Below, in pieces: positions 30,503-39,420 of a DNA stretch of 64,000 bases. Source of the stretch: Hetaerina americana (taxonomy: Eukaryota > Arthropoda > Insecta > Odonata > Calopterygidae); NCBI GenBank assembly GCA_022747635.1, contig JAKTNV010000062.1, positions 1,163,501-1,227,500 of the forward strand. Reading direction: 5' to 3'. Position numbers and translations under genes: made by a program. The number at the start of each line of letters is the position of its first letter. Within the stretch, counting starts at the first letter, position 1. The notes beneath the pieces were generated by a model. It saw only the letters and a program-made list of their open reading frames with translations, was not told the origin of the DNA and made no database searches.

Positions 30503-33188
30503 ACATAAAGATAAACAAAAATTGGTCATTTGCCTGTGGAATGTTAACGGAGGGCTAGAGCATAAAACGCCCGAGCTTCTTCATTTCCTCAGAAGGAATA
30601 AGGTGGACATATGCCTTCTATCAGAGACGCATCTAAAAACTGACGTTAGCTGGGAACTCCCCGGTTATAAAATAAGACGGAATGACCGAGCCCTTACACA
30701 GAGACAAAAAGCTGCAGGAGGCGTAGCAATCACAGTACGAGAAGAGCTGACTACCACAGATTTGCCGATTTTAACCTCTAACAATTTAGAAAGCATAGGG
30801 CTGGAAATTTTAATAGACAAAGGGAAGATAAAAATATACTCCTGCTACCTCCCACCAAGGAAAAGTATGGTAAAACCAGAATTTGACGCCCTCTTAGACT
30901 CTGACGAACCAACAATTATTGGTGGCGATTTTAACGCTAAACATTATGACTGGGACTGCCCGACAAAGAACGAAAACGGGAAACTTATCAGAAAATGGAC
31001 AAATGATCTCAAAGCAAAAATAATTGCCCCAAACGAACCGACGAGGGTACATGGCCAAAATGTCATCGATTTCGCAATATTAAAAAATGTAAGGAGCCCA
31101 GCGAAAGCCATTACCTATAAAAACCTAACAAGCGACCACTACCCGGTATTGTTAAGCATTGGGACTAAACCGATAATAAACCTGGAAAGGACTAAACGAC
31201 CCTCTCTCGGGTTAGCAAACTGGCCACTCTTCAGGGAATCTGTCGTAGACGGCTTAGAAAAGAGCCGCAGCCCAGACACGACTGAGACGATAGACGAGAT
31301 GGTAGCAGAAATAACAAATGCCATTGTGGAAGGCATGAAAAAAGGGATACCGATGGCAAAGAAACGACCGTATGATTACCTCAAGCTAAGCGATGAGGTA
31401 AAAACCCTAATTAAAGAAAGAAATGCTCTTAGGAGATCATACTATCGCCTAGGCACCCGAGAACTTAAAAATAGGGTTAAAGATCTTAACAAAAAAATAA
31501 GGACTTCAATTGAGGAAGCTAGGACTGCTAAATTCAATCAGCAACTAGCAGAACTAAATAAAAACAATCACTCCGTATGGAAGTTAGCAAAGAAACTACG
31601 GAAATCCCCTACCAGTGACCCTAGTATAAAAACAAAAACAGAGACCCTGACGACGTCCCTAGAAAAGGCCAAACATATGGCAAAATTTTATGAAAACATT
31701 TTTACGACCAACGACACGGGGGCCGAAAAAGCCGAAATAAAACCATTGAACAAAAACGACGCCGGGTCACCGGAGGGGCAACTAATTATCACACTGGATG
31801 ATGTTGTTGAAGAAATAGCCAAGCTCCCAAACGGGAAATCCCCGGGTGAGGACAACATCTCTAACGAAATAATAAAAAGACTTCCGGAAGCGGCCGGTCA
31901 GTATCTGGTAAGGATCTTTAACGCGTCAATCGCACTCGGATACTACCCGAAAGATTGGAAGAAGGCCTTGATCAAATGTATCCCTAAAAAGGGGGGGAAA
32001 ACGCTAAAAGAGGAAAACTTGAGACCAATATCCCTCCTCTCGAGCCTGGGTAAGCTCCTTGAAAGGGTTGTAGCACCGCACATCAAGAGATACGCGGAGC
32101 TAAAGGAAGTCATACCACAGGAACAGTTCGGATTCCGCCAGGGATATTCAACCGAACAACAGATTCACAGAGTCACAGACTTCATAAGTGACGCTTACAA
32201 CAAAAAAGAAAAAGCCATCGGTATTTTCCTTGACCTATCTAAGGCCTTCGACAAGGTCTGGCATGGGGGCCTAATTCAAAAGATGGAGTTTTGGAAATTC
32301 CCCAAATGGATGATAAATTGGACAAAGTCTTACCTAGACGGAAGAACTTTTAAAGTCAAATGGGGCGAAGAAAAAAGCGACAACAAAACTGCCAAAGCTG
32401 GAGTCCCACAAGGATCCATACTAGGCCCTCTGCTATTCAACATTTATACAGCCGACTTCCCAAAGCACAAAAATGACTGGCGAAGTATAACTGCCCTCTA
32501 CGCTGACGATGCCGCAATCCTGGTAAAAGGGAAAAACATGACCTCAATAAAAGAAAGAGCACAAGATGCATTGGACGAGATAACATCGTGGTATAAAAAA
32601 TGGAAATTGCAGATAAATACCCAAAAAACCAAAGCAATACTTTTCGTCCATCCAGGATCACGTGAAGCATCTTGTGAATGTATCAGGATTGGACAACAAC
32701 CGATTGAATGGAGTCAAAGCATCAAATATTTAGGAGTGGACTTAGATGACAGACTGACCTTTAAAATACATATCAAACAGATACGAGATAAAGCGGCCGC
32801 AATAAGGTCGCAATTGGCACCGATTATCCGACAAAACGCCACCCCTAAGGAAATAAAAATTCTAATATACTCGGCAATAATAAGACCAATATTGACCTAC
32901 GCAGCCCCTGCGTGGATGGGACTACTCAGTAGATCCCTAATGGACAAATTATATAGCACAGAACGGAAGACCCTGAGGCTGGCTTTTGGGCTCCCCCCCT
33001 GGGAGGAAAATGAGAATGTATACCGAAAAACAGGCATAGAAAAACTCTCAGATCTCCTACTAACAAGGTGTAAAACATACTATGATAAGTTAAAAGAAAA
33101 CCCAAATAGGGCCATGACATACACAAAAATAAATAAAATAGGCCCCTATGATAAACATAAGAGACCTAATAATGTCACACTCCAATAA
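30492..33188 (+). CDS. ORF2, endonuclease / reverse transcriptase
   Basis: An 898-aa polyprotein-type enzyme for target-primed reverse transcription. The N-terminal apurinic-like endonuclease shows CLWNVNGG near the start, LLSETHL, GGDFNAKH (residues 144-151) and SDHYPVLL (from 214). The reverse transcriptase shows LPNGKSPGEDNISNE, LRPISLLSSLGKLLER, FGFRQGYSTEQQ, FLDLSKAFDKVWH (first catalytic Asp), GVPQGSILGPLLFNIYTAD and LYADDAAILV (YADD at 670-673). The C-terminal thumb has IKYLGVDLD and RPILTYAAPAW. Length is close to other Jockey ORF2 proteins and no RNase H domain is seen, as usual for the clade. ATG at 30492 lies inside the end of ORF1 (ATGGAAAATAG overlap), suggesting coupled reinitiation. 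Confidence 0.95.
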   Translation: MENRHKDKQKLVICLWNVNGGLEHKTPELLHFLRRNKVDICLLSETHLKTDVSWELPGYKIRRNDRALTQRQKAAGGVAITVREELTTTDLPILTSNNLESIGLEILIDKGKIKIYSCYLPPRKSMVKPEFDALLDSDEPTIIGGDFNAKHYDWDCPTKNENGKLIRKWTNDLKAKIIAPNEPTRVHGQNVIDFAILKNVRSPAKAITYKNLTSDHYPVLLSIGTKPIINLERTKRPSLGLANWPLFRESVVDGLEKSRSPDTTETIDEMVAEITNAIVEGMKKGIPMAKKRPYDYLKLSDEVKTLIKERNALRRSYYRLGTRELKNRVKDLNKKIRTSIEEARTAKFNQQLAELNKNNHSVWKLAKKLRKSPTSDPSIKTKTETLTTSLEKAKHMAKFYENIFTTNDTGAEKAEIKPLNKNDAGSPEGQLIITLDDVVEEIAKLPNGKSPGEDNISNEIIKRLPEAAGQYLVRIFNASIALGYYPKDWKKALIKCIPKKGGKTLKEENLRPISLLSSLGKLLERVVAPHIKRYAELKEVIPQEQFGFRQGYSTEQQIHRVTDFISDAYNKKEKAIGIFLDLSKAFDKVWHGGLIQKMEFWKFPKWMINWTKSYLDGRTFKVKWGEEKSDNKTAKAGVPQGSILGPLLFNIYTADFPKHKNDWRSITALYADDAAILVKGKNMTSIKERAQDALDEITSWYKKWKLQINTQKTKAILFVHPGSREASCECIRIGQQPIEWSQSIKYLGVDLDDRLTFKIHIKQIRDKAAAIRSQLAPIIRQNATPKEIKILIYSAIIRPILTYAAPAWMGLLSRSLMDKLYSTERKTLRLAFGLPPWEENENVYRKTGIEKLSDLLLTRCKTYYDKLKENPNRAMTYTKINKIGPYDKHKRPNNVTLQ

Positions 33189-33342
33189 TAATACGGAAAA
33201 TAATTAAAAAAATATAAAAAAGGTCAAAAACAACGATGCTGGTGGTGCTCCAGAAAGAAAAAGGAATTATATACTGAGACACAGAGCATAAGCCCAACTA
33301 GGCGACCTCTGATAAACAAAGCCGCCTAAAAACGGCAAGGCA

Positions 33343-34090
33343 ATTCGTCGTAGTTAGGTTTGCTGATGATCAACCTTTAGTTTGTCAGTCAGCCAAGGGG
33401 TTGCAAGCATTGCTGAGTGAATTGGAAATTCAGTGCGACAGATATGGGATGAGAAGCAATATTTAAAAAACAAAGGTTATGGGATTTTCTAGAAAGAAAA
33501 AGGCTAAGCTAAACATTAAAATAGGAGGGCAATAACTAGAGCAGGTAGAACAGTTTACGTATCTCGGTAGTGTTTTGGACCAACACGGTCAAAGTACCTG
33601 TAGTAGGGACGTAAGGAGAAGAATTGCGCTAGGCAAAGAGGCTTTCACAAGGAGGAGGGAGTTGATGACAGGGACGTTGAGTAAGGATATTAAGAAAAGA
33701 CAGGAGAATAGACGTAGACTGGAGGCTTTTGAAATGTGGGTGTGGAGAAGAATGGAGAGGGTGAAATGGACAGAGAAGAAAACAAATGAGGGAGTATTTG
33801 GTATGGTGGGTGAAGAGAGGGGTTTGTTGGGAGAAATCCTATGGAGGCAGGAAAAGTGGATGAAGGGGGTATTGACCGGCAGTGGGATGTTGAAGACTGT
33901 AATTGAGGGGAGAATGTTAGATAAACGAGGAAAGGGAAGGATGGCCGAAGGCCTGAAGGATAGGGATGTTGGCCGGAGTGAAGGGAGGAAGAAAATACTC
34001 AGAGATGAGGAGGGACCTGATGTAGAACAGGTTTTTGGATTGTGTTTAACACATTCAGTCGTTAATAGAGTCTCATAATATTTATTTTAC
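33343..34090 (+). pseudogene. RTE1 fragment: RT C-terminus to 3' end
   Basis: Begins at GGTTTGCTGATGATCAACCT (the FADDQ motif) with SAKGLQALLSELEIQCDRYGM in broken frames. It then has a long open frame (33575-34078) with RRRIALGKEAFTRRRELMTGTLSKD, a short deletion where LVKTLIWS... should be, and FEMWVWRRMERVKWTEKKTNEG, GMVGEERGLLGEILWRQEKWMKGVLTGSGML and IEGRMLDKRGKG. The tail leads into a TA tract. 5'-truncated. Confidence 0.85.
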
Positions 34091-34097
34091 CTTATAA

Positions 34098-34099
34098 TA

Positions 34100-34143
<44 letters not shown>

Positions 34144-34250
34144 GTTATATATATATATGTATAATTATATATTTATACTGGTAGATTACCTTATTTTATA
34201 TATATATATATATATAAAATAAGGTAATCTACCAGTATAAATATATATGT

Positions 34251-34307
<57 letters not shown>

Positions 34308-34316
34308 CACACACAC
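34098..34316. repeat. AT microsatellite with embedded palindrome
   Basis: (TA)n with interspersed TG and CA, following the RTE1 tail. The centre holds a palindrome at 34166-34247. Confidence 0.85.
34166..34247. repeat. Inverted repeat of an RTE1-tail-like segment around (TA)n
   Basis: Arms ATACTGGTAGATTACCTTAT and its exact complement flank a (TA)n centre. GGTAGATTACC is the terminal motif of RTE1, so the arm derives from an RTE1 tail. Confidence 0.85.
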
Positions 34317-34319
34317 AAA

Positions 34320-35773
34320 ATATGTTAAAACGTTGGTACCTCTTTGTGATTTCAAATTGTTCAAAAAAACTTTAACTTTTGTTAACTAAGAATTAATCGT
34401 GAGTGACATTCTTTAACCTACCTATTGAAGGCCTTGAAACTTTATTATTAGGTTTTGAAAATCTCTTTAAATGAACCTACCCCTGGTTAGGTTTTCATTG
34501 TATTTGGGATATAATTTGAAACTTTCGTGAGCATAATTTTCCTCCTCCAACATAATTTGTTTTCTTGATTTTTCATAACTTTCTGGGTTTATTCGTTGCT
34601 TTTAAAATGTTCGGCCTCAAAAAATGACACGGTTTCAGGAGTGACATTGACATTTCACGATGAAGGAAGACAGTTTACTTTTCCAAATAGTTTTTTTGTT
34701 ACGACCAAGGTTTTGTTATAGCGTAACGTCTTCAGGTGTATTGAACGCAATTTACCTTAAAATTTTACGCTGCAACGAAACCTAGGTCGTAATAAAAATG
34801 AGTTATATGGAAAAGCGAAGTTTATCCCTTCATCAAGTTCAGCCTATTTTTTCGTTGCATTTAAAATAAAAAGCTAAGCTGAATGACACACACAAGATGT
34901 GTTCTTTTTTTAATTTTGATGTCGAAATAAATTTAGTTATATTTTTCGTCCCAAAGCTATTCGCAGAATCGAGTGAAACAGGCGGGAATCATTTTTATTT
35001 TTAAGCATTCGACGGCGTAAAACGATTAAAATATTGTTTTTCGAAATAATGATTTGAAGTGAAAAAATCTTCAATCATTTTTATCGCCAATTCCACAAAT
35101 ACTGGGCTATAATTTCGCACAAGTATCACCCAATAAGTGACTCGCGCGTTTGTCGCACGAGTAATGTAAGACAGAGAGATAGGAAGAGAGAGAGCGAGAG
35201 TTTGCAGAGGAGACTCCATTTCCCCCTTGCGAGAATCCCAAACAGAAGCGAGCAGGGCGGGATTGTTGATGACAAAAGAGCGCCGCGACGCGCATTGTAA
35301 ACAGGGGCCGACAATGGCACGCGAGTATTAATAGAACTTGGGATAGAGACGCCGCAAAAATACTCCATGAGTTAGAACGCCCACGTTTTCACGACGGAAA
35401 ATAAGACAAATATTGCAAACATGCCCTCGGAGTCGCCGCGTGAGATATTTTCTCCAAGACATACGTACGTCGTGTGAACGAACAGGCGACGGAAAGTAAC
35501 ACATTCAGCCAGCAGCACATTCTGTCACCCGAATCAGTCATCCTCGGGAATTCCGCGCGGGGACTTCGCGCTTAGTCTGAGTGAAACTTAAAAGCACTCC
35601 AAAGAAAGAAACAACTTGTTCATGAAGTTCATACATCAGCACGGATGCAAGTTAGAGAAAAGAAACCTCGTCAGGGTACAACCGGAGTGGATGGCCGAGC
35701 AGAAAGCAGCTATATATTTAGAATCAATGGTCCTCAATATGTACTTTCGCCCGTTATCTCTTGGATTATAGCA
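34320..35773. other. Unassigned sequence
   Basis: AT-rich to about 35.1 kb, then more GC-rich with a GAGAGA patch near 35160-35200. No gene found. ORFs on the minus strand near 35.0-35.4 kb have no recognisable features. Confidence 0.4.
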
Positions 35774-35864
35774 ACTACAATAATTTAATGAAGGATCTCA
35801 GTTTTTCCCGGCGTATTGTATTCAGGAAGTTCTCTCGGGTTTCCCACCGGGTCAGCGTGGTGTG

Positions 35865-35907
35865 CACCGACGTTTCGACGGCTAACTCTGCCATCGTCTT
35901 CAGGGTG
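35865..35907 (-). ncRNA. Hammerhead ribozyme motif, left arm
   Basis: Exact reverse complement of the right-arm motif at 36407-36449, so the same core and stems are present on the minus strand. See that entry for the layout. Confidence 0.6.
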
Positions 35908-35957
35908 AAGTGCAGAGCAATGAATTCGCCATGTATTTATACCCTGTCGTAGGGTCA

Positions 35958-36200
35958 GGTGTCCTCCGATTGGTCCGATGTGTTCCCAAGTGCCGAGCCG
36001 CCCCGGTGACGTCTCGTACTTTCAATTTTTCTCAGCACAGGTCTCCACGTGCTGCTGATCTGGAAGCCAGTGTCCCTGTTGAAGGTATTCTGTCCTTCCA
36101 GTCGGATTTCCACGGCTTCCTTCGCCACTCGGTCCCAGTAGCCGTTCGTGTGACAAAGTCTTTTGGTGCTCCCCCAGTCAATCCGATGACTGAGGAAGGC
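35958..36200 (-). pseudogene. Penelope-like endonuclease C-terminus, minus copy
   Basis: The frame reads SHRIDWGSTKRLCHTNGYWD, then RVAKEAVEIRLEGQNTFNRD and TGFQISSTWRPVLRKIE to a stop. HRIDW...YWxRxxKEAxEIRL...FNRDxG...WRPVL is the conserved C-terminal end of Penelope-like RT/GIY-YIG proteins. The part up to about EAVEIRL lies in the spacer and is present only on this strand. The catalytic domains are absent. Confidence 0.8.
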
Positions 36201-36359
36201 GTGGAAATCCGACTGGAAGGACAGAATACCTTCAACAGGGACACTGGCTTCCAGATCAGCAGCACGTGGAGACCTGTGCTGAGAAAAATTGAAAGTACGA
36301 GACGTCACCGGGGCAGCTCGGCACTTGGGAACACATCGGACCAATCGGAGGACACCTGA
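36194..36359 (+). pseudogene. Penelope-like endonuclease C-terminus, plus copy
   Basis: The + strand mirror of the previous entry: VEIRLEGQNTFNRDTGFQIS, then STWRPVLRKIE to a stop at 36359. Shorter at its 5' side, since the HRIDW segment is missing. One amino-acid difference (RGSSALG here, RGGSALG on the other arm) shows how alike the arms are. Confidence 0.8.
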
Positions 36360-36406
36360 CCCTACGACAGGGTATAAATACATGGCGAATTCATTGCTCT
36401 GCACTT

Positions 36407-36449
36407 CACCCTGAAGACGATGGCAGAGTTAGCCGTCGAAACGTCGGTG
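36407..36449 (+). ncRNA. Hammerhead ribozyme motif, right arm
   Basis: Stem I: CACC (36407-36410) pairs with GGTG (36446-36449). Core CTGAAGA 36411-36417. One extra C at 36418. Stem II GATGGC/GCCGTC (36419-36424, 36432-36437) closed by a 7-nt loop. GAAA 36438-36441. The predicted cleavage position follows GTC at 36445. Stem III would be only A-U and C-G with no loop, so activity would probably need a dimer. Hammerhead motifs are known in Penelope-like elements; the extra base after the core also occurs in the motifs at 25.97 and 57.41 kb. Confidence 0.6.
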
Positions 36450-36493
36450 CACACCACGCTGACCCGGTGGGAAACCCGAGAGAACTTCCTGAC

Positions 36494-36535
36494 TACAATA
36501 ATTTGTTTATCACCTATGCTTCTATTACTTATCTA

Positions 36536-36581
<46 letters not shown>

Positions 36582-36617
36582 TAGATAAGTAATAGAAGCA
36601 TAGGTGATAAACAAATT

Positions 36618-36623
<6 letters not shown>
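36494..36623. repeat. Perfect inverted repeat centred on (AT)n
   Basis: The arms read TACAATAATTTGTTTATCAC and onward on the left, and GATAAACAAATTATTGTA at the right end, with a TA tract in the middle. The left arm starts inside the right target duplication of the Penelope insertion, so the palindrome formed from the target DNA beside it. Confidence 0.9.
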
Positions 36624-36677
<54 letters not shown>

Positions 36678-36735
36678 TATATACATATATATATATACAT
36701 ATATATGTATGTATATATATATATACATATATATG

Positions 36736-36774
<39 letters not shown>

Positions 36775-36873
36775 CCATTCCCATGGAAATATATATATAT
36801 ATATCCCGCGACCCATGTATATATATATGTATATATATACATATATATATATGGGTCGCGGGATATATATATA
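36621..36873. repeat. TA-rich microsatellite with inverted SINE-head scraps
   Basis: TA with TG/CA interruptions. It contains CCCGCGACCCAT (about 36806-36817) and the reverse form ATGGGTCGCGGG (36851-36862), both matching the start of the SINE head that follows (ATGGGTCGCGGTAGTCC). Confidence 0.85.
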
Positions 36874-36990
36874 CATGGGTCGCGGTAGTCCAGGGGGTAG
36901 AGCATTGGACTGCTGACCGGAGGGTGCCGGGATCGATTCCCGGGCGAGGCACTCTGCCGAAAATTCGGAATACTCTGTGTGAATTTCTTT
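36874..36990 (+). repeat. tRNA-derived SINE
   Basis: GGTCGCGGTAGTCCAGGGGG, TAGAGCATTGGACTGCTGAC (A-box region), GGGATCGATTCCCGGGCGAG (B box) and GGCACTCTGCCGAAAATTCG. The head equals that of the SINE at 4901-5184 (TAGAGCGTTGGACTGCTGAC, GGCACTCTGGGCACC). The 3' boundary is approximate. Confidence 0.75.
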
Positions 36991-37737
36991 TTTGTATGAT
37001 TTTGTTTTTGTTCCCTAGCGCCATCTTGGTATATGTGTATGCAGCATAGGGTAGAAATCCAAATTAGTTGGAATTATTTGCAAGGGATGGAGATCGGAGG
37101 GATAAATGCAGGAATAGAAATATTCCGACCAGAATGATAAGGCACGCTGATTATGCATTTAATAAATTTCCACGTCAGCAAAGTAATCCAGAGAGACTAT
37201 TTTGAGCAAAATCCAGGCCACCCTCCCAATGTGAGATGTCTGCTGCGCCAATTTGCATGTCAATACTTTCATCCCACCCACCTTCCTCAAAACACACGGG
37301 ATTTGCACCGGCTGGCATTCCTTTTGCTCGATTTTGGACGTATTTTCTTTTCACTCATGAGCGACCCCTTTTTAAGGAGCTAAACCGGCGATCCTATGCC
37401 ACAATAATTGAACGATCCAACGAGTGCCGAAGTAATGGAAGGAAAAGAGCAAATGTTTGGCATTGTAGCAAATTGACGATTCTTGATTTGATAGCATAAC
37501 CAAGGAAGACCCCTTCAGGGTATTCGTGACGCAGCAATAATCGTAAATCGTATAAAGGCACGGTATACCACTACGGACGGTCCGTGGATCTTTGGTTTCA
37601 AAATGTATCTTGACCTCCAATACATATTCTTTTGACAAATACTGTCCATCCTTTAATTTACGCATAAATATTATCTCTTTAGTGTCTCAGACTAGTTTAA
37701 TAGCGTAGAGAACTCTTTGATATTGATTTGATATTTT
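36991..37737. other. Unassigned sequence
   Basis: No recognisable gene or element. Short open frames at 37153-37499 (+) and 37372-37665 (-) are unrecognised. Confidence 0.4.
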
Positions 37738-38310
37738 AGTACCCTGCAAGCCACCGCGAGGGTAAATTCCAAGAATCCAGGTCAAGGCGAATGATTTTCA
37801 CACTCTGAAATTGTTTCACCGCTAGGGTGTTTGGCAGGGGGTGAATACACACCAGACCAATCCCGACCCGAATATTTTCCCCCCTACCGCGGTCGAACAA
37901 TGTTATTCTGATCTCTTATTGTTCGTGAAAAAAATGACATCTTAAATCTAAGTATCTGTTCTACACTTAGTCTCTCTCTAATTTTACTGAAATGATCTCT
38001 CCTACCGTAATACGATGGGGGGTAATAATACATTTTCAGCATTATCACTGCTAAAGAGACGCCCTTCCAATTCATATGCATTAGATCTTCAATCTGTGAT
38101 TTAACCTTCGCTCGATTGAGTGATTCCCAGCCTATTTACTCTAATAATACTTTGGATACGCTTCTAAGTTTATCATAACAACAACGTTTTACAAATCCAA
38201 GGTCCTCTACTCTGCACGCGATCCTATTCGATAATCAATCCAACTTTGTGTGGATCCCATAATATTCTTGCAGCATATTGTAATATATGAGGCCTAATCA
38301 GCGAAACTGC
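37738..38310 (-). pseudogene. LINE3: RT C-terminus and 3' region
   Basis: On the minus strand the thumb region reads SLIRPHILQYAARILWDPHK (compare RPxLEYAxxVWDPH in LINE reverse transcriptases). Then come the LGWESL-like motif in broken frame, HMNWKGVSLAVIMLKMYYYPPSYYGRRDHF and SVEQILRFKMSFFSRTIRDQNNIV. The last part matches the SFFPRTIRDWNxL motif that ends CR1/L2/Jockey-like ORFs. After the stop comes a CACCCCCTGCCAAACACC / CTAGCGGTG segment and, further on, CGCGGTGGCTTGCAGGGTA, a disrupted form of the LINE3 3' stem-loop. This copy links the stem-loop to a reverse transcriptase. Confidence 0.75.
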
Positions 38311-39159
38311 CGCTTAGAATTAAATAAAAGCATGGCAAGATATCACTTGCCGGCCGACAGAACACAAATCAGAAAAGTGTAAAATTTAGATTTCCACATC
38401 TGGTGAAAAAGATGTTCATTTTTCTTTGCACAAGTGATATATTAATCGGGAGTTAAGTACTGACATATTGTCTCCATTTAATTGTAACATAATAAAAATT
38501 TGTACCAATGAACAATGACGAGGTTAGTTGAGAAAACATTCTCAAAAGCCGTTTTGGTTAAAAAGGAAGATGGTAAAGTCAAAGCATTCATTAAATACGC
38601 AGATTACACTAAAATAAGGCATGATGAAGGCATGAGGCGGTGTGATGCAGCCATCTAACGGCAACTAGGCTTCTTCCCATCTCTCTCTCTCTCTGGCATA
38701 TGAAACGGAAGCAGCTAGAATTAATTCCACTCCAGGCCAAAGCCAAAAACACACTCTGACATCTCTGACTTGAAACATCCCCTTTAAACTCACATGAGAT
38801 AGAATAGCTTATTTCTATCCGCTAGAGTCTTCCTCGTTTGATTGAACAGCGTGTCCCTTGGCCGCCATTACAAAAGCTCGCACGTCATTCCTATGTATCA
38901 TTCTCTCTTCGCGTTACTAGAGCGATTATTTTATTTCGTGGTGGAATTTTTGACGTTTTAATTGAGACGCATACCTGCCCCCCGAATCCCTCCCTCATTA
39001 TGACTTTTCAATAAATATATATTTATTAAATCGCATTAATTTTCTAAATTGTTTCGATTTGGGTATTATTTTCATTTTCGACATGAATTTTCGTAATCAA
39101 AATTTTAATTCACATACATGTTTTAATATATACATCCACTCACGCAAAAACGTAACGCA
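38311..39159. other. Unassigned sequence
   Basis: AT-rich with a short (TC)n near 38680; no gene seen. Confidence 0.4.
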
Positions 39160-39420
39160 AAGACAAGAAATTGGAAGGATGTCTCTTCAGCATGGACAAT
39201 ATTGAAAATGAGTTATTACCCCCATCGTACTACGGTAGGAGGGATTGGGTCAATAATATTAGAGAGACCAAGTGAAGAACAGACAGATTTAAGATGTCAT
39301 TTTATTCCACGTAGGGGATCATAATAACATTTTGTGATAGGGTCATATTCGGGTCAAAATTAGTCTAGCGTGTATATACCCCCCGCCACACGCCCTAGCG
39401 GTGACTTGCGGGGTATTAAA
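39160..39420 (+). pseudogene. LINE3: 3' coding end and stem-loop
   Basis: AATTGGAAGGATGTCTCTTC, CCCCATCGTACTACGGTAGG and GATTTAAGATGTCATTTTAT match the copy at 37.74-38.1 kb in the opposite orientation. It ends in CCCCCCGCCACACGCCCTAG, CGGTGACTTGCGGGGTATTA. The coding frame is broken. Confidence 0.7.

Larger units (their letters stand above)
28730..33345 (+). mobile_element. Jockey-like non-LTR retrotransposon, coding-intact
   Basis: Contains a 5' untranslated region (about 28730-29140), ORF1 (gag-like), overlapping ORF2 (endonuclease-RT), and a short A-rich 3' region ending around GCCGCCTAAAAACGGC. Neither ORF has a stop or frameshift, so the copy is young and might be active. The ends are approximate because I could not identify a target duplication. 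An RTE1 fragment begins directly after the 3' end. Confidence 0.9.
35774..36504. mobile_element. Head-to-head Penelope-like 3' ends (palindrome) with 13-bp TSD
   Basis: ACTACAATAATTT occurs at 35774-35786 and 36492-36504, bracketing the insertion. Inside, arms of about 299 bp (35822-36120 and 36194-36492) are nearly perfect inverted copies around a spacer of about 73 bp. Each arm carries the end of a Penelope-like endonuclease ORF, a 3' untranslated part and a hammerhead motif pointing outward. The spacer adds more coding on the minus strand. The 37 bp left of the palindrome (35785-35821) has no partner on the right. Confidence 0.85.

Noticed and set aside
35910..36404. Two 149-aa frames on opposite strands with almost the same protein
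   Set aside because: They arise from the palindrome. Only the Penelope-like C-terminal stretch in each is meaningful; the N-terminal parts are antisense translation of the other arm.
36525..37049. Long open frames of Tyr/Ile/Met repeats on both strands
   Set aside because: Translations of TA/TG/CA microsatellites; not genes.
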